Assembly (NCBI GenBank): GCA_945947045.1
Contig: CAMEXG010000147.1
Span: 1 to 5,064 of the forward strand
Reading direction: 5' to 3'
Length of the DNA: 5,064 bases
DNA from: an uncultured Spirochaetales bacterium
GTDB taxonomy: Bacteria > Spirochaetota > Spirochaetia > Sphaerochaetales > Sphaerochaetaceae
In this document: positions 1-5,036 of the stretch, piece after piece
Numbering within the stretch: position 1 is the first letter of the stretch
How the letters are laid out: each line of letters starts with the position of its first letter
Notes under the pieces: generated by a model
The model's database searches: none
What the model saw: the letters and a program-made list of their open reading frames with translations, nothing else
Told to the model about the DNA's origin: nothing
Program-made: the position numbers and the translations under genes

Positions 1-46
1 GTCATTCGTTGAACATAGAAAGCAAGCGGCCATAGCTCTAAAAGCT
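1..46 (+). promoter_or_regulatory. Probable leader-proximal flank of the CRISPR array (partial)
   Basis: This is the sequence immediately before the first repeat. A preceding repeat at the array's 61-nt period would put its 3' half at positions 1-14, and those bases do not match the repeat, so the array most likely starts at 47. The degenerate repeat lies at the other end, which also places the leader on this side. The segment ends in AAAGCT directly against repeat 1, and the same hexamer sits in front of the repeat-like unit near 497. The region is not strikingly AT-rich and no promoter can be recognised in 46 bases; the rest of the leader is outside the window. Confidence 0.5.
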
Positions 47-380
47 GTTTTCTCTGCATGCGCAGAGATGTTTCTTGGTTTATCACTGTTAATGCAGGTG
101 CTGAATGGTTTTCTCTGCTTGCGCAGAGATGTTTCTTACCCGTACTACAACTTTCAACCTTTCCAACAGTTTTCTCTGCTTGCGCAGAGATGTTTCTATG
201 CAACTTACTTCCCTAGAAGGAGCACCACAGTTTTCTCTGCATGCGCAGAGATGTTTCTCTCATCATGGCATCTAAGGATACAGAACGCATGTTTTCTCTG
301 CTTGCGCAGAGATGTTTCTCAGGCTGACTTGGCTTACATCGCTATGATGAAGTTTTCTCTGCATGCGCAGAGATTGTTTG
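47..380 (+). CRISPR. CRISPR array, type I-E-like: 6 repeats, 5 spacers
   Basis: Repeats lie at 47-75, 108-136, 169-197, 230-258, 291-319 and 352-380. Spacers lie at 76-107, 137-168, 198-229, 259-290 and 320-351, all exactly 32 nt. Each repeat begins GTTTTCTCTGC, has a 4-nt loop [A/T]TGC, and ends GCAGAG plus the 8-nt ATGTTTCT. This gives a hairpin of 6-7 bp (TCTCTGC with GCAGAGA). The 29/32 geometry, the GTTTTC start, the central hairpin and an 8-nt segment after the stem that would become the crRNA 5' handle are characteristic of type I-E, where Cas6e cuts at the base of the stem. The implied transcription is left to right. Repeats 1-5 differ only at the first loop base; repeat 6 is altered at its 3' end. 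The five spacers show no similarity to each other. Their targets cannot be determined here. No cas gene is visible, so whether the array is active depends on sequence outside the window. Confidence 0.97.
352..380 (+). repeat. Degenerate terminal CRISPR repeat (leader-distal end)
   Basis: The first 22-23 bases match the consensus, including the full hairpin with an A in the first loop position. The handle reads ATTGTTTG instead of ATGTTTCT, which fits one inserted T with the end drifting. Decay of the last repeat is typical of the oldest, leader-distal end of an array, because new spacers enter next to the leader. It supports transcription and ageing from left to right. Confidence 0.9.
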
Positions 381-480
381 GTGATATCAAGCCTCATTGT
401 TTTACTTAAAAACTGCTTTATTTTTTGCTCTTACTAAAGTATCGTTGCTTTTGAAGAATACAAATACTTCTTTTTTGTGT
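381..480. other. T-rich array trailer without a recognised gene
   Basis: This stretch separates the terminal repeat from the repeat-like element at 491-570. It is rich in T-runs and I see no open reading frame with a usable ribosome binding site on either strand. The only structure is a weak inverted repeat near 454-472 followed by T residues, listed separately as a possible terminator of the array transcript. Confidence 0.5.
453..476 (+). terminator. Weak candidate terminator for the CRISPR transcript
   Basis: AAGAA at 454-458 can pair with TTCTT at 468-472 around a 9-nt loop, followed by four more T residues. The stem is short and AT-rich, so it would be a poor terminator. The strong terminator at 571-610 could equally end the array transcript. 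Confidence 0.25.
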
Positions 481-485
481 ATCAT
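480..485 (+). promoter_or_regulatory. Candidate -10 box for the mini-CRISPR RNA
   Basis: TATCAT at 480-485 matches the sigma-70 -10 consensus at five of six positions. A start about 7 nt downstream would fall near 492, essentially at the first base of the repeat-like unit. No good -35 hexamer lies at the right distance (457-462 is AATACA), so the promoter would be weak or need an activator. In T-rich DNA such a hexamer can occur by chance. Confidence 0.3.
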
Positions 486-496
486 TGAATAAAGCT

Positions 497-515
497 CTTT
501 TTAAGAGATGTTTCA
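497..515 (+). repeat. Repeat-like unit 1, shortened and diverged
   Basis: It reads CTTTTT followed by AAGAGATGTTTCA. Against the 29-nt array repeat it keeps the 5' TTTT and the whole 3' end except the final base, and lacks about 10 nt from the middle. A smaller hairpin remains possible: CTCTT at 495-499 with AAGAG at 503-507 and a TTT loop, leaving ATGTTTCA as the 8-nt handle. The hexamer AAAGCT at 491-496 also precedes repeat 1 of the array (41-46), which suggests descent from a leader-repeat junction. Confidence 0.65.
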
Positions 516-546
516 TGTTTATATCCTAGCTATAACGCATGATCTT

Positions 547-575
547 CTAGTCTCTGCAGACGCAGAGTATAACGG
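547..575 (+). repeat. Repeat-like unit 2, stem kept and flanks lost
   Basis: CTCTGC (552-557) and GCAGAG (562-567) are identical to the array's stem, with loop AGAC in place of [A/T]TGC. The bases outside the stem have diverged, and TATAACGG replaces the ATGTTTCT handle. Keeping the stem while the handle decays is expected if only Cas6 cleavage at the 3' repeat still matters, because the 3' repeat of a single crRNA does not supply a handle. Its last bases overlap the stem of the terminator that starts at 571. Confidence 0.65.
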
Positions 576-610
576 TCTCTTGTTTTTAACGGGGACCGTT
601 TTTCTTTTTT
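571..610 (+). terminator. Strong intrinsic terminator after the mini-CRISPR
   Basis: AACGGTC at 571-577 pairs with GACCGTT at 594-600. Three further pairs (578-593, 579-592, 580-591, two of them G-U) extend the stem to 10 bp around a 10-nt loop. The stem runs into TTTTTCTTTTTT at 599-610. It ends transcription from the CRISPR side before the EF-G gene at 665, so that gene probably has its own promoter. Confidence 0.85.
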
Positions 611-628
611 AATGAATTACGTCAAAAA

Positions 629-657
629 TTGCATAGCATCCCTTCTTTATGTTAAAT
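629..657 (+). promoter_or_regulatory. Candidate promoter of the first EF-G gene
   Basis: TTGCAT at 629-634 and TTAAAT at 652-657 are spaced by 17 nt. The -10 matches the consensus at four of six positions and the -35 at three. A start 7-8 nt past the -10 would coincide with the ATG at 665, implying a nearly leaderless mRNA. The match is moderate and the call rests partly on the terminator upstream. Confidence 0.4.
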
Positions 658-664
658 TCTAGGC

Positions 665-2710
665 ATGGACGACAGTAAAATAAGAAATATAGGCATCATG
701 GCTCACATCGATGCAGGAAAGACGACGACAACAGAGAGAATTCTTTTCTATACAGGTGAGAATCACCGTATCGGCGAAGTCGATAACGGCGAAGCAACCA
801 TGGACTGGATGCAGCAGGAACAAGATAGAGGAATTACCATCACTTCTGCCGCCACAACTTGTTTTTGGAAAGATCATCAGATAAATATAATCGACACTCC
901 CGGTCACGTAGACTTTACAGCAGAAGTAGAAAGAAGCTTGAGAGTCCTGGATGGCGCTGTAGGAGTATTTTGTGCAGTAGGAGGCGTCGAACCTCAGACT
1001 GAAACAGTATGGAAACAGGCTGACACTTACTCGGTACCCCGTATCGCTTTCGTCAACAAAATGGATAGAATGGGTGCAGACTTCTATGCAGTTTTGGATG
1101 ACATGAAGAAAAAGCTTGGAGCAGAGCCTGTACCTCTCTTTATTCCTGTAGGAGCAGAAAGCTCTTTTAGCGGAATCATAGACCTAATTGGAGAGAAATA
1201 CCTTACTTTCAGCGTCTCTGACCAAGGAAGCACTGTAGAAGAGCATGACATTCCTGATTCAATGATTGATACAGCTCAAGAATGGAAAGAAAAACTCATC
1301 GATAGTGTAGCATCTTTTTCCGATGAGATTACCGAACTCTATTTCGAGGGAGAAGAGATTCCAAGAGATATGATCATCTCCACACTGCGTAAGTGCACTC
1401 TAGAGAGAACACTCCTTCCTGTATTTGTCGGTTCAAGCTTAAAGAACGTTGGAGTCCAGACTCTTCTTGATGGCATTGTAGAGCTCTTGCCTTCTCCATT
1501 GGATCTTCCACCTGTGGAGATAATCAACGCAAAGAACCCTGAAAAGAAAGAAGAGCTAAAGCATAATCCAAATGGTCCTTTGGAGGCTCTTATCTTCAAA
1601 ATCCAGGTTGATCCTCAAGCTGGTCCTTTATGCTTTGTAAGAGTATATTCTGGCACACTGAAAAAAGGTGTCGCAGTCTATAACATAAATAAAGGAAAGA
1701 AAGAGAGAATAAATAGACTCGTAAGAATGCACGCCATCAGAGAAGAAGATATTTCTGAATTGAAGGCCGGCGACATCGGAGTCATCATCGGTTTCAAGAT
1801 GGCTCAGACAGGAGACACTATCGGAGCTGAGAACCATCCATTCTTAATGGAAGAAATGAAGTTCCCTAACCCTGTCATCTCAATAGCAATCGAGCCCAAC
1901 TCCACCTCCGATATGGCAAAGCTCCAGAAAGCTTTGGAGATTCTTTCTGTCGAGGATCCTACATTTACTTACAAAGATGACAATGAGACTGGTCAGCTTA
2001 TCATAAGTGGAATGGGTGAACTTCACTTGGATGTTCTTGTAACAAGAATTACAAAAGAGATGAAGATAGAAGCAAGAGTCGGCAACCCGCAGGTAAGCTA
2101 CAGGGAATGCATTAAGAAGGAGAACAGCGGAACTGAAGTTTGGGAAAGAACAATTGCCAACAAAGAAAATGCAGCCAAACTCTCTATGACTGTCAAACCA
2201 AACGAGCCTAAGACTGGTAATACTTTCCATATCTCAGCCAAGACAAGGGAAATCCCTGAAGAGATTCTTGAAGCTATCAAGGAAGGTGTTGAAGGAGCAT
2301 TCAAGAGTGGCATCAAGTATGGTTATGAATGTACAGATATCGACGTAGACATTACTGAGATTGTCTATGACGAGCTTACTTCCACTCCTCTAGCCTTCAC
2401 TTCCTGCGCTGCCATGGCATTTGACAGGATCTGTCAGGAGGCAGGAGCTGTAATCATGGAACCTATAATGAAAGTCCAGGCTTCTGCTCCAAGTGAATAT
2501 ATCGGAGACGTAATCTCAACTATCACTCAGCGTGGTGGAATCGTACTTAGTATGGAAAACCGCACTGGCTCAGATACTGTTGTTGCGGAGTGTCCACTAG
2601 AAAAGATGTTTGGATACACCACAGTCCTTAGATCCTCTACTCAAGGACGAGGAACCTTCAGTATGGAGTTTGACCACTACTCAGAGAAAGCTGGTGGAAT
2701 CGGATTCTAA
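665..2710 (+). CDS. fusA: Elongation factor G paralogue, spirochaetal spdEFG2 / ribosome-recycling type
   Basis: This 681-aa cytoplasmic translational GTPase has the normal five-domain EF-G plan. The GTPase domain carries the P-loop AHIDAGKT (13-20), switch I DRGITI (54-59), DTPGH (77-81), NKMD (131-134) and a GSSLKN segment near 256, so GTP binding and hydrolysis look intact. Domain II spans about 305-390, III about 395-478, IV about 479-600 and V about 605-675. Domain IV is unusual: after YREC (479-482) the QSGGxGQ(Y/F)G tip loop is absent, and the position of the translocation histidine (E. coli His583 region) appears to be Asp569 before STPLAF. In Borrelia the spdEFG2 protein works only with ribosome recycling factor to split ribosomes, not in translocation; that role is inferred here. 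The start must precede the P-loop, and ATG 665 is the only suitable one. It lacks a good Shine-Dalgarno: AGG at 661-663 is only one base away. It is flanked by terminators, so probably monocistronic. EF-G family certain; recycling subtype likely. Confidence 0.95.
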   Translation: MDDSKIRNIGIMAHIDAGKTTTTERILFYTGENHRIGEVDNGEATMDWMQQEQDRGITITSAATTCFWKDHQINIIDTPGHVDFTAEVERSLRVLDGAVGVFCAVGGVEPQTETVWKQADTYSVPRIAFVNKMDRMGADFYAVLDDMKKKLGAEPVPLFIPVGAESSFSGIIDLIGEKYLTFSVSDQGSTVEEHDIPDSMIDTAQEWKEKLIDSVASFSDEITELYFEGEEIPRDMIISTLRKCTLERTLLPVFVGSSLKNVGVQTLLDGIVELLPSPLDLPPVEIINAKNPEKKEELKHNPNGPLEALIFKIQVDPQAGPLCFVRVYSGTLKKGVAVYNINKGKKERINRLVRMHAIREEDISELKAGDIGVIIGFKMAQTGDTIGAENHPFLMEEMKFPNPVISIAIEPNSTSDMAKLQKALEILSVEDPTFTYKDDNETGQLIISGMGELHLDVLVTRITKEMKIEARVGNPQVSYRECIKKENSGTEVWERTIANKENAAKLSMTVKPNEPKTGNTFHISAKTREIPEEILEAIKEGVEGAFKSGIKYGYECTDIDVDITEIVYDELTSTPLAFTSCAAMAFDRICQEAGAVIMEPIMKVQASAPSEYIGDVISTITQRGGIVLSMENRTGSDTVVAECPLEKMFGYTTVLRSSTQGRGTFSMEFDHYSEKAGGIGF

Positions 2711-2717
2711 CTAATCT

Positions 2718-2747
2718 ATGGCGTCTCTTGTGGGGACGCCATTTCTT
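2718..2747 (+). terminator. Intrinsic terminator after the first EF-G gene
   Basis: ATGGCGTC at 2718-2725 pairs perfectly with GACGCCAT at 2735-2742. Three further inner pairs (two G-U) leave a 3-nt loop TGT. The tail TTTCTT at 2742-2747 is a modest T-run. The hairpin begins only 7 nt past the stop codon. It shares GTCTCTTGT and GGGGAC with the terminator at 571-610. Confidence 0.8.
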
Positions 2748-2832
2748 ATAGCTTTCGATTATTTTCTCGATTTTTTCTTTTAGGATACTCAATTCATTCT
2801 CAGTCTTGTTCTTTTATAGCGAAAAAAAATGT

Positions 2833-2845
2833 GTTTTGCCAAAAC
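2833..2845. promoter_or_regulatory. Perfect inverted repeat just upstream of the -35: possible operator
   Basis: GTTTTG and CAAAAC form a 6+1+6 palindrome ending 6 nt before the TTGACA box. An eight-A tract lies upstream at 2822-2829. The position would suit an activator or repressor site, or the A-tract could act as an UP element. AT-rich palindromes of this size can arise by chance, and no matching regulator can be named. Confidence 0.25.
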
Positions 2846-2851
2846 TTTCTT

Positions 2852-2881
2852 TTGACAATTGAAAACACCACCCCTTACCAT
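2852..2881 (+). promoter_or_regulatory. Sigma-70 promoter of the second EF-G gene
   Basis: A perfect -35 TTGACA (2852-2857) is followed after 18 nt by TACCAT (2876-2881), four of six matches to the -10. The expected start is near 2888, giving a 5' leader of about 35 nt before the ATG at 2923. Together with the terminator at 2718-2747 this makes the gene a separate transcription unit. Confidence 0.65.
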
Positions 2882-2908
2882 AAAGGGAGTGCTTATTAAA
2901 ACTGAAAC

Positions 2909-2915
2909 AAGGAGG
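2909..2915 (+). promoter_or_regulatory. Consensus Shine-Dalgarno
   Basis: AAGGAGG ends 7 nt before the ATG at 2923, an ideal match and spacing that fixes the start codon. It contrasts with the first EF-G gene, which has no usable Shine-Dalgarno, and suggests a higher initiation rate for the second. Confidence 0.9.
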
Positions 2916-2922
2916 AATACTA

Positions 2923-5013
2923 ATGAGCGTTGATCCAAAAGATATCAGGAACGTTGCAGTTGTAGGACACAACGGTACTGGAAAGACAAGTCTTGTCGAG
3001 TCCATGCTCTACTATACCGGAGCAATAGCAAAGGCTGAGGCGGTAGCAGGTGGAAAGACTATAAGCGACTTTACGGAGGAGGAAATCGCAAGAAAGATCT
3101 CCGTACATACTGCACTTGCATCCACAGAATGGATGGGCAAGAGAATCAACATCCTCGATACTCCGGGTACAGCAGACTTCGTCGGCGAAGCAATCTGCTC
3201 ATTCAGAACAGCTGAAGCAGCTCTCATGCTGGTTGATGCCAGAGACGGAGCCCAGATCGAGACAATCAAGCTTTGGAGAAGACTTGATACAAGAAACAAG
3301 CCAAGAGCTGTATTTATCAATAAAATGGACAAAGAGAGAGCAAACTCTCGTGAAGTCCTCGACAACCTTACAGAAGAATTCCATTCAAACTTCGCTCCTG
3401 TAACAATCCCTATTGGATATGCAGAAGATTTCAAGGGTGTCATCAACCTTATTGAAAACCAGGCATATAAGTTTAATGCCAACGGCAAAGAAGAAATTAT
3501 TCCAATCCCAGAAGATATGTCTGAGACTGTTGAACAATACAGAGAAGAACTTATCGAAAAGGCTGCAGAGGGTGCAGACGATCTTATCGAAAAGTACTTT
3601 GAAGAAGGAACTCTTAACGATGACGACATCAGAAGAGGACTTAGAGAAGGTCTTGCCAGAAACTCTGTCGTCCCTGTATTCGTTGGAGCTTCTGAAAAAG
3701 GCGCTGGTATCACTTCCCTTCTGAACTTCATCAGAAACAACTTCCCTATTCCTACAGGAACTTTCGAATATATCATTAAGGAAGACGGAACAGAAGAAAG
3801 AAACTATCCTATCGGTGGAAAAGAATCTCCTGAAGCATATGTCTTCAAGACAACCATCGACCAGTTCTCTGGTAAGCTCAGTTATATCAAGGTCGTAAAC
3901 GGAACTATTACACCTGACACAGATCTCTCAAACCCAGAACTTGGAAAGAGAGGAAAGCCAGGTAAGCTTTATAGAGCACTTGGAAAGAAGCTTATTGAAA
4001 TCGATGCTCTTAATGCTGGAGATATCGGTGTCATCGCTAAGTTCGATCCAGCTGCAACAAACGCTACTCTTCTTAACGATCCTAACTCAAAGATCAAGTT
4101 CAGACCTCTTAAGCTCCCACAGCCAATCTATGAACTTGCTATCTCTGCCGGTGATAAGAAGAGTGAAGACAAGATGAACGATGCTCTCCATAGAATTACT
4201 GAAGAAGACCTTACATTCGAGATGAAGTATAACGAAGAGACAAAGCAGTCTATCATCGGTGGTATGGGTGAACTTCATATCAATATGATTCTCGATAAGG
4301 TAAAAGAGAAGCAGAAGATCGACATCAAGACAAAGACTCCAAAGATTGCTTACAGAGAAACAATCACTAAGAAGAGTGGTCTTGCCGAATACTCACACAA
4401 GAAGCAGTCTGGTGGTCATGGTCAGTTCGGTAGAGTTGTCATCGAGATTTTCCCAATCGAAAGAGGCCAGTATTACTCCTTTGAGAACCTTGTAAAAGGT
4501 GGTGCTATAAGCAAGGGATATGTTCCTGGAATTGAAAAAGGTATCCATGAAAAGATGGAAGAAGGCTTCCTCGCAGGCTACCCTCTCGTTGACATCGGCG
4601 TCAACCTTGTTGATGGTAAGGAACACCCGGTAGACTCATCTGAAATGGCATTTAAGCTTGCTGCAAAGGGTGCTATGGATATAGCTCTTGGCAAGGCTGG
4701 TGCAGTTCTCTTAGAGCCATACTGCAAGCTCGAAGTATTCGTCGATCAGGATTATCTAGGATCCATCCTCTCTGACCTTTCAGGAAGAAGAGGAAGAGTA
4801 CTTGGACAGGAAGATATGGGACACCTTACTTCTGTCAAGGCAGAAGTTCCAATGGCTGAACTCAGAAGCTACGCCATCGACCTCAAGTCCATGACTCAGG
4901 GTTCCGGTTCTTTCGAACTTGAATTCGACCACTACGAGACACTCAACGGCAAGCTAGCCGAGGATGTCATCGCAGAAGCAAAGAGAGAAAAGGAAGAAGC
5001 TGAAAAGGCTTGA
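2923..5013 (+). CDS. fusA: Elongation factor G paralogue, EF-G II type with altered switch II
   Basis: This 696-aa protein has the full EF-G architecture: GTPase domain with G' insert (about 1-290), domain II (about 305-395), III (about 396-476), IV (about 477-600), V (about 605-675) and a short Lys/Glu-rich tail (about 678-696). The P-loop is GHNGTGKT (15-22) and the base-recognition motif NKMD (133-136). Switch I is RKISV (57-61) instead of RGITI, and switch II reads DTPGT (79-83), so Thr83 replaces the catalytic histidine of DTPGH. Such changes, with the early FTEEE segment, mark the EF-G II subfamily; Thermus EF-G-2 has PGY there. The domain IV tip is canonical: QSGGHGQFG (495-503) and His568 before PVDSSEMAF. 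It can therefore probably enter the A site, while GTP hydrolysis may be slow or lost. The cellular role of EF-G II is poorly settled. Codon use is strongly biased (AGA, AAG, CTT), and with its promoter and ribosome binding site suggests high expression. EF-G family certain; subfamily likely. Confidence 0.95.
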   Translation: MSVDPKDIRNVAVVGHNGTGKTSLVESMLYYTGAIAKAEAVAGGKTISDFTEEEIARKISVHTALASTEWMGKRINILDTPGTADFVGEAICSFRTAEAALMLVDARDGAQIETIKLWRRLDTRNKPRAVFINKMDKERANSREVLDNLTEEFHSNFAPVTIPIGYAEDFKGVINLIENQAYKFNANGKEEIIPIPEDMSETVEQYREELIEKAAEGADDLIEKYFEEGTLNDDDIRRGLREGLARNSVVPVFVGASEKGAGITSLLNFIRNNFPIPTGTFEYIIKEDGTEERNYPIGGKESPEAYVFKTTIDQFSGKLSYIKVVNGTITPDTDLSNPELGKRGKPGKLYRALGKKLIEIDALNAGDIGVIAKFDPAATNATLLNDPNSKIKFRPLKLPQPIYELAISAGDKKSEDKMNDALHRITEEDLTFEMKYNEETKQSIIGGMGELHINMILDKVKEKQKIDIKTKTPKIAYRETITKKSGLAEYSHKKQSGGHGQFGRVVIEIFPIERGQYYSFENLVKGGAISKGYVPGIEKGIHEKMEEGFLAGYPLVDIGVNLVDGKEHPVDSSEMAFKLAAKGAMDIALGKAGAVLLEPYCKLEVFVDQDYLGSILSDLSGRRGRVLGQEDMGHLTSVKAEVPMAELRSYAIDLKSMTQGSGSFELEFDHYETLNGKLAEDVIAEAKREKEEAEKA

Positions 5014-5036
5014 TTCTTATAGCTTTAATCACTTTT

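Larger units (their letters stand above)
491..610 (+). ncRNA. Putative single-spacer mini-CRISPR (crRNA-like regulatory RNA)
   Basis: Two diverged copies of the array's repeat lie 111 nt past its end. The first (about 497-515) keeps the last 11 repeat bases before the final one, AGAGATGTTTC at 504-514. The second (about 547-575) keeps the exact stem halves TCTCTGC (551-557) and GCAGAG (562-567) around a 4-nt loop. Handle start to handle start is 508 to 568, or 60 nt, against 61 nt in the array, leaving a spacer-like segment of about 31 nt at 516-546. An intrinsic terminator follows at once. Known precedents with this repeat-spacer-repeat layout are CreA, the RNA antitoxin that guides Cascade to the creT promoter, and CRISPR-derived mini-arrays that repress cas promoters. 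That this locus makes RNA, and what it targets, is inference. An alternative is a decaying remnant of a second array. Confidence 0.6.

Noticed and set aside
68..409. 113-codon open frame across the CRISPR array
   Set aside because: It is created by the repeats. The translation cycles through FSL/CLRRDVS-like segments as the 61-nt period shifts frame, and no ribosome binding site or gene-like composition is seen.
531..574. TATAACG direct repeat at 531-537 and 568-574
   Set aside because: Seven bases in AT-rich DNA within 40 nt is weak evidence. It may reflect drift in the repeat-like unit and supports no specific feature.
547..575. Repeat-like unit 2 as a tracrRNA anti-repeat
   Set aside because: The array repeat is palindromic, so complementarity follows from the stem alone. 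Type I-E systems do not use tracrRNA, and no Cas9 or Cas12 gene is present.
581..590. Match of the mini-CRISPR spacer seed to TGTTTTTAAC in the nearby terminator loop
   Set aside because: Positions 1-5, 7 and 8 match, but the flanking TCT is not a type I-E PAM, the match does not extend, and a seven-base match is expected by chance in a window this size.
508..612. 34-codon hydrophobic open frame starting ATGTTTCATG, a possible small toxin
   Set aside because: It runs through both the repeat-like stem and the intrinsic terminator, so full-length mRNA would rarely form. It has no spaced Shine-Dalgarno, and the sequence is better explained by the repeat and terminator structures.
3116..3403. 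Overlapping + strand open frames inside the second EF-G (also 3413-3724 and 3941-4177)
   Set aside because: They are out-of-frame shadows of the EF-G coding sequence, with no independent start signals.
3012..3776. 254-codon open frame on the minus strand
   Set aside because: It is antisense to a strongly coding EF-G region and arises from that gene's codon bias. The protein has no recognisable family features.
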